Positions 8,024 through 15,257 of a stretch of DNA of 64,000 nucleotides are shown one piece after another. This DNA is from SIG440 sp045532055. Lineage in GTDB: Bacteria; Bacillota; Clostridia; Monoglobales; Monoglobaceae. Location: positions 1 through 64,000 of the forward strand of contig JAZSFF010000026.1 of the NCBI GenBank assembly GCA_045532055.1, in the 5' to 3' direction. Both the position numbers and the translations under genes were made by a program. Numbering within the stretch: position 1 is the first letter of the stretch; every line of letters starts with the position of its first letter. Below the pieces are notes generated by a model. That model was not told the origin of the DNA. It saw only the letters and a program-made list of their open reading frames with translations, and did not search any database.

Positions 8024-9622
8024 ATGAGATTTTTTAGAAAATTTACAAATTTTATTTCGGTTATTGTGGCAGTGTTATGCCTTACCAGCACCATCTACGC
8101 AACTGACTATCAGGATACCCTGCGAGTAGGCATTTACTACGGTTCGAACACCGTAACCGATTTAACACTGGAAAGTTCCTGCGGTTTTTCAATAGGATAT
8201 TCTGTTGACCGGACTTTCTTCCCAATGGAAACTGTCTCAAACACATCCGTTTCTGTATCACGGAATGATTCATCACATCATGTTCTCTATTCTTCACACC
8301 CAACAGCGGAAAATGCCTATGCAGAAATTGAAATGTTGCGGAGTTCAGGAATGGAAGTCTTTCCCGCATACTATGACTCCTCCTACTGTGTTTTTGGGGG
8401 AACTTATAAAAACAGCAATGATGCTCTGTGGGCTGCAGAAAACCTAGCTGTAAAAGGGACACCTGTTGCCACATCATCAAATTCTTTGCGTTTGACAGAT
8501 GCCTCTTCCGGCAAAACTCTTCTTGTGATTGATGATAATTCCTCAGGACTTGCCGTATTCAGCAGCGAATATGAGGAAAATCCCGATGCACTACTTAAAA
8601 TTTCAGGTTCAGCAAAAGGTACATATCGAGGCGGTTTTGAAATCAAGCTGTTAGCAGACGGATTGACTGTTGTAAACATTGTACCGGTTGAATCTTATCT
8701 CTACAGTGTTGTTTGTCGTGAGATGTCATCTTCATGGCCTGTTGAGGCACTGAAAACTCAAGCCGTATGTGCCCGAAACTTTGCCTTGGGAAGAATTAAT
8801 TACCACAAAAAATATGGTTTTGACGTATGCCGGACAGTTTGTTGCCAGGCATACTCCTCAAACGCCGACCAGAGTGAAAGTGTACACACCGCCGTTGACG
8901 AAACCCGGGGCGAACTTCTTTTCCACAATGATACCCTTGTTCAGGCGGTTTACTCCTCTTCTATGGGTTCATCCACCGAAAGTGTTGAAAATGTCTGGGG
9001 AACTCCTTTCCCGTACCTTGTCAGCGTGGAAAACCCATATGAAGATACCGAAAATATATACAACGGCAAATGGACCAAAACCATTACTACAGAACGTGCC
9101 ACTCAGATTATGTCCAATTTGGGTTATGAAATTGGAACTGTAACCGACATTCAAGCCATTGAATATACCCCCGCAGGACGTGTCCTTAAACTGCGTGTCA
9201 GCGGAACGAATGGCGAAAAAGTTTTTCAGCGTGAAAGCTGTCGCACAGTATTCAGCGAGGCTACATACAGTCAGAAGTATACTGTATCACGAGGCGGAAC
9301 CTCCGTATACCCGGTTATATACATTGCATCCGGCAACAAAACACAAGCAAAAACCATGACCTCCGTCTTCGTTCTTTCAGGAAACAACAAAACTACTACG
9401 ATAAGCAATAATTATGTTGTTTCCAACGGCAAAGTTGTAAAAAAACATTCAACTCAGACAAACAGCGGTGACGCCAACACCTTTGTATTTTCTGGCGAGG
9501 GCTGGGGGCATGGTGTTGGTATGAGCCAATATGGTGCCAAGGGTATGGCAGAGGCAGGTTTTGATTACGAAGAAATTCTTACCCATTATTACACTGGCAC
9601 ACACCTGGAACAAGCATATTAA
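8024..9622 (+). CDS. SpoIID/LytB-domain protein
   Basis: A 532-residue exported protein with an N-terminal signal peptide (about 1-26). It carries a SPOR-like segment at about 95-142 and a SpoIID (amidase enhancer/lytic transglycosylase) domain at about 195-525. SpoIID enzymes cleave glycan strands from which stem peptides were removed, during forespore engulfment. The equivalent of the catalytic Glu is in V-P-V-E-S-Y-L (Glu223), and the C-terminal signature G-W-G-H-G-V-G-M-S-Q-Y-G-A is intact. Compared with classical SpoIID of about 340 residues it is extended, so it may be a vegetative LytB-like paralogue instead. ATG 8024 follows a weak AGGATT site. It heads a plus-strand run with queA and tgt. 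Confidence 0.88.
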   Translation: MRFFRKFTNFISVIVAVLCLTSTIYATDYQDTLRVGIYYGSNTVTDLTLESSCGFSIGYSVDRTFFPMETVSNTSVSVSRNDSSHHVLYSSHPTAENAYAEIEMLRSSGMEVFPAYYDSSYCVFGGTYKNSNDALWAAENLAVKGTPVATSSNSLRLTDASSGKTLLVIDDNSSGLAVFSSEYEENPDALLKISGSAKGTYRGGFEIKLLADGLTVVNIVPVESYLYSVVCREMSSSWPVEALKTQAVCARNFALGRINYHKKYGFDVCRTVCCQAYSSNADQSESVHTAVDETRGELLFHNDTLVQAVYSSSMGSSTESVENVWGTPFPYLVSVENPYEDTENIYNGKWTKTITTERATQIMSNLGYEIGTVTDIQAIEYTPAGRVLKLRVSGTNGEKVFQRESCRTVFSEATYSQKYTVSRGGTSVYPVIYIASGNKTQAKTMTSVFVLSGNNKTTTISNNYVVSNGKVVKKHSTQTNSGDANTFVFSGEGWGHGVGMSQYGAKGMAEAGFDYEEILTHYYTGTHLEQAY

Positions 9623-9647
9623 AATTTACTTGAAAGGATAATTTTCA

Positions 9648-10673
9648 TTGAACGTAAAAGATTTCTACTATGACCTCCCACAGGAGATGATTGCACAGCA
9701 TCCGCTGGAGGATCGCACAGCATCCAAGCTGATGGTTCTTAATCGCAAAAACAACGGCATATCACATAAGCACTTTTATGATATTATAGATTACCTCAAT
9801 CCCGGCGATTGTCTTGTTATGAACAACACTCGTGTTATACCTGCACGCCTTTTTGGTGTTAAAGAGGGTAGCGGCGGAAAAATTGAGTTTTTGTTGCTTA
9901 AACGAATAAATATTGACACATGGGAAATAATTTTAAAACCCGGCCGAAAGGCTCGTCCAGGAAGTCGATTTATCTTTGGTGACGGTATTCTCAAGGCTGA
10001 AATTCTTGAGGTTCTTGAAGACGGAAATCGCATTGTACGTTTCGAGTATGATGGGGTATGGGAAGAAATTCTGGATACATTGGGAGAGATGCCTCTTCCG
10101 CCATACATCAAAGAAAAACTTGAGGATAAAAATCGTTACCAAACGGTTTATTCCAAAATCGAGGGTTCTGCTGCGGCACCTACCGCCGGTCTTCATTTCA
10201 CCGACGAACTCCTTGAAAAAATAAGGCGAAAGGGCATAAACATTGCTTTTGTAACTCTGCATGTGGGCCTTGGAACATTCCGTCCCGTGTCTGTCGAGAA
10301 AATTGAAGAACATCATATGCACTCCGAATACTATGAGATTTCAGAGGAAACTGCAGAAATTATCAACAAAACACGAGCACAAGGCGGCAGAATTGTTGCT
10401 GTAGGCACTACTTCTGTCAGAACATTGGAAACCTGTTCAAAAGATGACGGAACAGTTGCTGCCCAAACGGGAAATACCCAGATTTTTATTTATCCGGGAT
10501 ACAAGTTTAAAGCGGTAGATTCTTTGATTACCAACTTCCATCTTCCTGAATCAACCCTGCTTATGCTGATTTCAGCACTTTATGACAGGGAATCAATAAT
10601 GAATGCATATCACGAGGCAATCGCCCAAAACTACAGATTTTTCAGTTTCGGTGATGCTATGCTTATATTATAG
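9648..10673 (+). CDS. queA: S-adenosylmethionine:tRNA ribosyltransferase-isomerase
   Basis: A 341-residue cytoplasmic enzyme that transfers the ribosyl part of S-adenosylmethionine to 7-aminomethyl-7-deazaguanine in tRNA, giving epoxyqueuosine. The family N-terminus (F-Y-Y-D-L-P-Q-E-M-I-A-Q-H-P) and conserved blocks such as A-A-P-T-A-G-L-H-F and H-V-G-L-G-T-F-R-P-V are present. Length is normal. TTG 9648 is the start, with AAAGGAT about 9 bases upstream and no alternative near the conserved N-terminus. It is followed 22 bases later by tgt, the preceding step of the same queuosine pathway, which strongly supports both calls. Confidence 0.96.
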   Translation: MNVKDFYYDLPQEMIAQHPLEDRTASKLMVLNRKNNGISHKHFYDIIDYLNPGDCLVMNNTRVIPARLFGVKEGSGGKIEFLLLKRINIDTWEIILKPGRKARPGSRFIFGDGILKAEILEVLEDGNRIVRFEYDGVWEEILDTLGEMPLPPYIKEKLEDKNRYQTVYSKIEGSAAAPTAGLHFTDELLEKIRRKGINIAFVTLHVGLGTFRPVSVEKIEEHHMHSEYYEISEETAEIINKTRAQGGRIVAVGTTSVRTLETCSKDDGTVAAQTGNTQIFIYPGYKFKAVDSLITNFHLPESTLLMLISALYDRESIMNAYHEAIAQNYRFFSFGDAMLIL

Positions 10674-10695
10674 AACAGAAAGGTTTATCTTTATT

Positions 10696-11826
10696 ATGTT
10701 TAAAGTTTTAAAACAAGAGGGAAAAGCCCGCCGTGGCGAATTCAAAACTGTCCATGGTACAATACAGACCCCGGTGTTTATGAATGTGGGGACTGCCGCA
10801 GCCATCAAGGGCGGTCTTGATTCCTTCGACCTCAAAAATATTGGCTGCCAGGTAGAGCTTTCAAACACATACCACCTCCACCTTCGCCCCGGTGACAAGG
10901 TTGTAAAGGAGTTGGGCGGACTTCATAAATTTATGAATTGGGACAGACCTATTCTCACAGACAGCGGTGGCTTTCAGGTTTTCTCCCTCGCTAAACTCAG
11001 AAAAATTAAAGAAGAAGGTGTCTACTTCTCCTCACACATTGATGGCAGGAGAATTTTTATGGGTCCTGAAGAAAGTATGCAGATCCAGTCAAACCTTGCC
11101 TCCACCATTGCAATGGCTTTTGACGAATGTGTGGAGAACCCTTGTGAAAAGACTTATGCAAAGGCATCTTCCGAGATGACTGTTCGTTGGCTCAAGCGTT
11201 GCAAAGACGAGCTTTCTCGTCTTAATACCCTTGATGATACTATAAACAAAAACCAGATGCTTTTTGGAATCAATCAGGGAAGCACCTACTCCGATTTGAG
11301 AATTGAGAACATGAAACAAATCTCTGAACTTGACCTTGACGGATACGCAATAGGCGGACTTGCAGTTGGTGAACCTGCGGAAATTATGTACGAGATAATC
11401 GAAGCCGTTGAGCCTTTTGCTCCTGTCGATAAGCCCCGTTATCTTATGGGTGTTGGTACTCCTGAAAATATTATCGAGGCAGTTTACCGCGGAGTTGACT
11501 TTTTTGACTGCGTAATGCCAAGCCGCAACGCAAGACACGGCACTCTTTTCACTTCACAGGGGATTGTCAATATAAACAATGCAAAATATGAAACCGATGA
11601 TACCCCTCTTGACCCGATGTGCAACTGTCACACCTGTAAAAACTTCTCAAAGGGATATCTTCGTCATCTCTTCAAGGCAAACGAAATCCTTGCCCTTCGT
11701 CTTGCTGTAATTCACAACCTGTCTTTCTACAACAATCTTTTGGCTGATATAAGGAGTGCAATTGACAACGGATGCTTTGAGGATTTCCGCAGAGCAAACA
11801 TTGGCAAGCTCTCACAAAGGATTTAA
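10696..11826 (+). CDS. tgt: tRNA-guanine transglycosylase
   Basis: A 376-residue TIM-barrel enzyme that swaps guanine 34 for preQ1 in tRNAs with GUN anticodons. The catalytic Asp segment D-S-G-G-F-Q-V-F-S lies near residues 90-98. The zinc site C-x-C-x2-C followed by a downstream His appears near residues 312-330. M-P-S-R-N-A-R-H-G is also intact. The reading frame is open far upstream into queA, but ATG 10696 begins the conserved N-terminus and has AAAGG 13 bases upstream. Together with queA it supplies queuosine modification; preQ1 synthesis genes are not in the window. Confidence 0.96.
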   Translation: MFKVLKQEGKARRGEFKTVHGTIQTPVFMNVGTAAAIKGGLDSFDLKNIGCQVELSNTYHLHLRPGDKVVKELGGLHKFMNWDRPILTDSGGFQVFSLAKLRKIKEEGVYFSSHIDGRRIFMGPEESMQIQSNLASTIAMAFDECVENPCEKTYAKASSEMTVRWLKRCKDELSRLNTLDDTINKNQMLFGINQGSTYSDLRIENMKQISELDLDGYAIGGLAVGEPAEIMYEIIEAVEPFAPVDKPRYLMGVGTPENIIEAVYRGVDFFDCVMPSRNARHGTLFTSQGIVNINNAKYETDDTPLDPMCNCHTCKNFSKGYLRHLFKANEILALRLAVIHNLSFYNNLLADIRSAIDNGCFEDFRRANIGKLSQRI

Positions 11827-11864
11827 TATTAACAATAATTTAACAAAATAATACCTTTTTCCTC

Positions 11865-11893
11865 TTGCATTATTTTGGTGAAAGAGTTATAAT
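11865..11893 (+). promoter_or_regulatory. promoter of yajC
   Basis: TTGCAT (11865-11870), a 17-base spacer and TATAAT (11888-11893), followed by AGGAGG before yajC. It separates yajC from the upstream queA-tgt unit. Confidence 0.8.
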
Positions 11894-11927
11894 ATGTTAT
11901 ACTATATTTATTTAGGAGGTAAACAAA

Positions 11928-12278
11928 ATGCCAAATACTGGACAGGCTTCAATGATTCCTTCATTGGTTATGTTGGTTCTTATGTTTGTAGTATTTTACT
12001 TCATTCTTATAAGACCCCAGAAGAAAAAAGAAAAAGAACTCAAGAATATGCTTGCAGCCCTCAAGGTTAACGACGAGGTTGCTACCATCGGCGGCATCCA
12101 CGGCAAAATCGTGAGAATAAAGGATGATCTCTTTGTTCTTGAATCAGGCATCGGCACAAACAAGTCATACATCACAGTTGACCGCAGTGCTGTCAGCCGT
12201 TTCACCAAGAGAGGCGAAGAAGAAAAAACTCCAACACCTATCCCTGGTGCTGAAGAAACCGAAACAACTGAAGAATAG
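11928..12278 (+). CDS. yajC: preprotein translocase subunit YajC
   Basis: A 116-residue single-span membrane protein, an accessory to SecDF in Sec-dependent export. A hydrophobic helix at about 7-28 is followed by R-P-Q-K-K-K-E-K-E and a small cytoplasmic domain with V-A-T-I-G-G-I-H-G-K-I. The C-terminal tail is acidic and Thr/Pro-rich. AGGAGG lies 8 bases before ATG 11928. It has its own promoter and ends in a hairpin that overlaps the next gene's ribosome site. The position near secD and secF is the usual clostridial arrangement. Confidence 0.94.
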   Translation: MPNTGQASMIPSLVMLVLMFVVFYFILIRPQKKKEKELKNMLAALKVNDEVATIGGIHGKIVRIKDDLFVLESGIGTNKSYITVDRSAVSRFTKRGEEEKTPTPIPGAEETETTEE

Positions 12279-12294
12279 TCGCTTTTGGTAATAC

Positions 12295-12357
12295 ACCCCC
12301 TCTTTTTATCATATATTTACTACAAAAAGTAATTAGATAAAGAGGGGGTATTTTTTT
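12295..12357 (+). terminator. yajC terminator that contains the next gene's ribosome site
   Basis: Left arm ACCCCCTCTTT..ATC (12295-12310) pairs with GAT..AAAGAGGGGGT (12336-12349), with a 2-base bulge. TTACT/AGTAA can extend the stem inside the loop. Seven T follow at 12351-12357. GAGGGGG in the right arm is also the Shine-Dalgarno of the TTG start at 12356, and the T-run overlaps that start codon. Confidence 0.78.
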
Positions 12358-12787
12358 GTCAAAAACAACTCAAGCCAGAGCATCCTACGATGTAATAGAA
12401 ACTGGTTTTGTTCCCGGACTTCTGTTTATGCTTAAATCCGTATTTCTGTCATATTGTGTATCAGTGGTACTGCTGTTTATTGCTGCACTTATTGCCACGT
12501 TCCAGGCATTTTCTGACCAGGCAATCTCTGTTGTGGTTAATATCATCACAGCTTTAGGGGTTGCAATGTGCGGATTTTTGGCGGGCAGACACTTTGACAG
12601 CAAGGGTCTTGTCTTTGGTGCAATATGCGGCATTATCTATTCAAGTCTTTTGTGCCTGATTGGAAATCTTGTCTCACAAACATTTTATTTCGGCACAAAC
12701 TCAATAACCGCACTGATAATCGGATTAATCTGCGGAGCCGTGGGCGGAATCGTTGGAATAAACACCCGACGCAAACGCCGAAGATAG
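12356..12787 (+). CDS. TIGR04086-like four-helix membrane protein
   Basis: A 143-residue integral membrane protein with four predicted helices (about 20-48, 55-75, 82-103 and 112-132) and a basic C-terminal tail (R-R-K-R-R-R). It resembles the TIGR04086/YrzE group found in clostridia next to yajC and secDF; no biochemical function is known to me. The TTG start at 12356 is set by GAGGGGG seven bases upstream. Both elements are buried in or directly after the yajC terminator hairpin, which suggests translation tied to read-through. It is followed by 216 bases without a gene before secD. Confidence 0.75.
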   Translation: MSKTTQARASYDVIETGFVPGLLFMLKSVFLSYCVSVVLLFIAALIATFQAFSDQAISVVVNIITALGVAMCGFLAGRHFDSKGLVFGAICGIIYSSLLCLIGNLVSQTFYFGTNSITALIIGLICGAVGGIVGINTRRKRRR

Positions 12788-12830
12788 CAAAACCATAGTA
12801 TACTTCAGGCAAAAAGTTTCCATCAAACTA

Positions 12831-12859
12831 TTGACTATTATGACAAAAAAAGATATAAT
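12831..12859 (+). promoter_or_regulatory. promoter of secD-secF
   Basis: TTGACT (12831-12836), a 17-base spacer and TATAAT (12854-12859). It gives a leader of about 135 bases before secD. Confidence 0.82.
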
Positions 12860-12889
12860 AACTTAGTATGTAGTTTTGTTTTGTGTTAC

Positions 12890-12982
12890 ATCAAAAAGGT
12901 TTTTAAAAAACCTTTTTGATACAGGACAAGCTCTTGATTTTGAAAATAATTAAACATTATAATAAAGCCTGATTCTTCAGGC
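12890..12982 (+). promoter_or_regulatory. structured secD leader: long AT-rich palindrome and small hairpin
   Basis: ATCAAAAAGGTTTTT (12890-12904) and AAAAACCTTTTTGAT (12906-12920) form a perfect 15-bp inverted repeat. A second hairpin GCCTGA-TTCT-TCAGGC (12967-12982) ends 8 bases before AAGGAGG. No coding peptide is seen between promoter and secD. Function unknown. Confidence 0.6.
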
Positions 12983-13003
12983 AGACACAAGGAGGAAAAA
13001 ACA

Positions 13004-14296
13004 GTGTCAAGAAGTATTATCAAATTTGCAGCTATAATCGCTGTAATTGCGGCACTTCTGTTCATTGCACTGTACGGACTTGACTTTACTGAAACTGTAA
13101 GATTCCCCGGAATTCTTGACCCCGACGGCGTTGTTCAGGGTCTTGACCTTAAGGGCGGCTCAGTAATCGTATTCGAAGCACAGGAAGCAAACCCGTCAGA
13201 CGAACAGATGGATACCGTAGCAAACATGATGAGAACCCGTCTTGACGGACTTGGATATTCTGAGGCTACCGTTACAAGACAGGGCGTAAAAAAGGTGAGA
13301 ATTGAAATTCCGTCGGTTTCCGACCCCGAAGAAGCAGCAAAAACTTTGGGTGCAACTGCACAGCTTAAGTTTGTCGACTATGAGGGTACAGAGGTTCTTA
13401 CAGGCAGCGATGTTAAAAACGCAACCGCAAAGTACGAACCAATCGACGAAATGAGCGGTCCTCAGCACTTTGTTGAGCTTACACTCAAAGAGTCAGGCGT
13501 TCAGAAATTCTCTGACGCAACAGGTCGTGTTGCGGCTCTCCCCGAAGAAAATCAGAGATTTATCGCAATTATGATGGACGAGTTGATGATTTCTGCTCCT
13601 ATGGTAGAAACACAAATCACACAGGACACATGTATCATCTCCGGCAACTTTACTGCAGATACAGCAAAGGCTCTGGCAGGAAACATCCGTTCAGGTCAGC
13701 TCCCCTTCTCTCTTTCACAGGTTGAGCTCCGTGCCATCAGTGCAACACTTGGTGATACAGCACTTAAGACATCACTTATTGCAGGTCTTATAGGTATTAT
13801 CCTTGTTATGTTGTTTATGCTTTTGTTCTACAGACTTCCCGGTTTCCTTGCAAGCATCGCTTTGGCTGCTTACATGGCAATAATCGGCATTCTTCTTGCA
13901 AACCTTCATGTAAATCTTACACTTCCAGGTATTGCAGGTATCATCCTTTCAATAGGTATGGCTGTTGACGCCAACGTAATTATCTTTGAAAGAATCAAAG
14001 AAGAGCTTAGACTTGGCAAAACTGTACGCAGTGCAGTTGATGCAGGTTTCAACAGAGCACTTTCAGCGGTTATCGACTCAAACATCACCACAATCATCGC
14101 AGCAGTAATCCTTATTGCTCTTGGAACAGGTACAATCAAGGGCTTTGGTGTTACACTCTTCATCGGTGTTGTTGTCAGCATGATTTCAGCAATTTTCGTT
14201 ACCAAATTCTTGCTCAAGCAGATGATTGGTATGAACGTAAAGAACCTCTGGCTCTATGGAATTAACACAAAAAAGGAGGATGCACAGAATGCTTAA
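13004..14296 (+). CDS. secD: protein translocase subunit SecD
   Basis: A 430-residue membrane protein of the RND superfamily which, with SecF, uses the proton or sodium gradient to help Sec export. It has an N-terminal helix (about 7-28), the P1 periplasmic domain with the family motif L-D-L-K-G-G (about 48-53), and five C-terminal helices (about 250-415). V-D-A-N-V-I-I-F-E-R-I lies in the conserved transmembrane region. GTG 13004 has AAGGAGG 9 bases upstream. It overlaps secF by 8 bases, indicating coupled translation. Length is typical for Gram-positive stand-alone SecD. Confidence 0.96.
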   Translation: MSRSIIKFAAIIAVIAALLFIALYGLDFTETVRFPGILDPDGVVQGLDLKGGSVIVFEAQEANPSDEQMDTVANMMRTRLDGLGYSEATVTRQGVKKVRIEIPSVSDPEEAAKTLGATAQLKFVDYEGTEVLTGSDVKNATAKYEPIDEMSGPQHFVELTLKESGVQKFSDATGRVAALPEENQRFIAIMMDELMISAPMVETQITQDTCIISGNFTADTAKALAGNIRSGQLPFSLSQVELRAISATLGDTALKTSLIAGLIGIILVMLFMLLFYRLPGFLASIALAAYMAIIGILLANLHVNLTLPGIAGIILSIGMAVDANVIIFERIKEELRLGKTVRSAVDAGFNRALSAVIDSNITTIIAAVILIALGTGTIKGFGVTLFIGVVVSMISAIFVTKFLLKQMIGMNVKNLWLYGINTKKEDAQNA

Positions 14297-15200
14297 TATC
14301 GTAGGAAACAAAAAGATATTTTTCATTATTTCAATCGTTCTTGCTGTTGTAAGTGCTGCATCTCTTCTTATTCAGGGATTTAACCTTGACACAGACTTTG
14401 CCGGCGGTATGGCAGTTACATTTGGTCTTGAGCAGGACTTCCAGGTAAAAGACGTTGAAGCTTTGGTATCAGAAGCTTTGGGCGTAAACCAGAAAGCATC
14501 TTCCGTTCAGGCATCAGATAACAACGAAGTTATCATCAAGTTCGGTTATGACAACTCACTTAAAACAGACGATGAAAGAACAGCTTTCAGCAACGAAAAA
14601 ATTGATGCAATCACAGCAAAACTCACCGAGAATTATGGAACTGTTGAAGTTAATAACAAAGACGTTGTTTCTCCCTCAACTGGTAAGGAACTGGCAAGAA
14701 GTGCTGTATGGATGTCAATCTTCGCAGCTCTGGCAATTCTTATCTATGTTACATTCAGATTTGAATTTGTTTCTGGTGTTTGTGCTGTTGTTGCACTTGT
14801 ACATGATGTTCTTATCCTTTGCGGTATCTACTCTGTTTGCAGAATCGCAATTGATACAAACTTCATTGCAGCAGTTCTCACCGTGCTTGGTTATTCAATC
14901 AATGCAACAATCGTCATCTTTGACAGAATCCGTGAAAACACACGTCACGCAAAGAAACAGACATATGGCGAAATTGCAAACGCAAGTATAAACCAGACAA
15001 TAAGCCGTTCAATCAACACAACTGTTACTACACTTCTTACAATCGGCATGGTTTATATCCTTGGTGTAACTTCTATCAAAGTTTTTGCACTTCCCATTAT
15101 CATCGGTATTCTTATCGGAACATACTCATCAATTTGCATCGCAGGTAATGTATGGGCTGTATGGAAAGATTCTGGTGTTAAAGCAAAAGCTAAGAAATAA
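14289..15200 (+). CDS. secF: protein translocase subunit SecF
   Basis: A 303-residue six-helix membrane protein, partner of SecD. The first helix (about 8-26) is followed by the periplasmic segment with D-T-D-F-A-G-G (about 35-41) and then five helices, with N-A-T-I-V-I-F-D-R-I-R-E-N near residues 208-220. ATG 14289 lies inside the end of secD (8-base overlap) and is preceded by GGAGG, so translation is coupled. A bidirectional terminator follows 17 bases after the stop. Confidence 0.96.
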   Translation: MLNIVGNKKIFFIISIVLAVVSAASLLIQGFNLDTDFAGGMAVTFGLEQDFQVKDVEALVSEALGVNQKASSVQASDNNEVIIKFGYDNSLKTDDERTAFSNEKIDAITAKLTENYGTVEVNNKDVVSPSTGKELARSAVWMSIFAALAILIYVTFRFEFVSGVCAVVALVHDVLILCGIYSVCRIAIDTNFIAAVLTVLGYSINATIVIFDRIRENTRHAKKQTYGEIANASINQTISRSINTTVTTLLTIGMVYILGVTSIKVFALPIIIGILIGTYSSICIAGNVWAVWKDSGVKAKAKK

Positions 15201-15217
15201 TTTTGCAGACAATATAA

Positions 15218-15244
15218 AATCCCTGACCAGTTTGGTCAGGGATT
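15218..15244. terminator. bidirectional terminator between secF and the SLH gene
   Basis: An 11-bp stem AATCCCTGACC / GGTCAGGGATT with a 5-base loop. It is flanked by A- and T-rich sequence on both sides and serves both converging genes. Confidence 0.88.
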
Positions 15245-15257
15245 TTATTGTCTTAAA

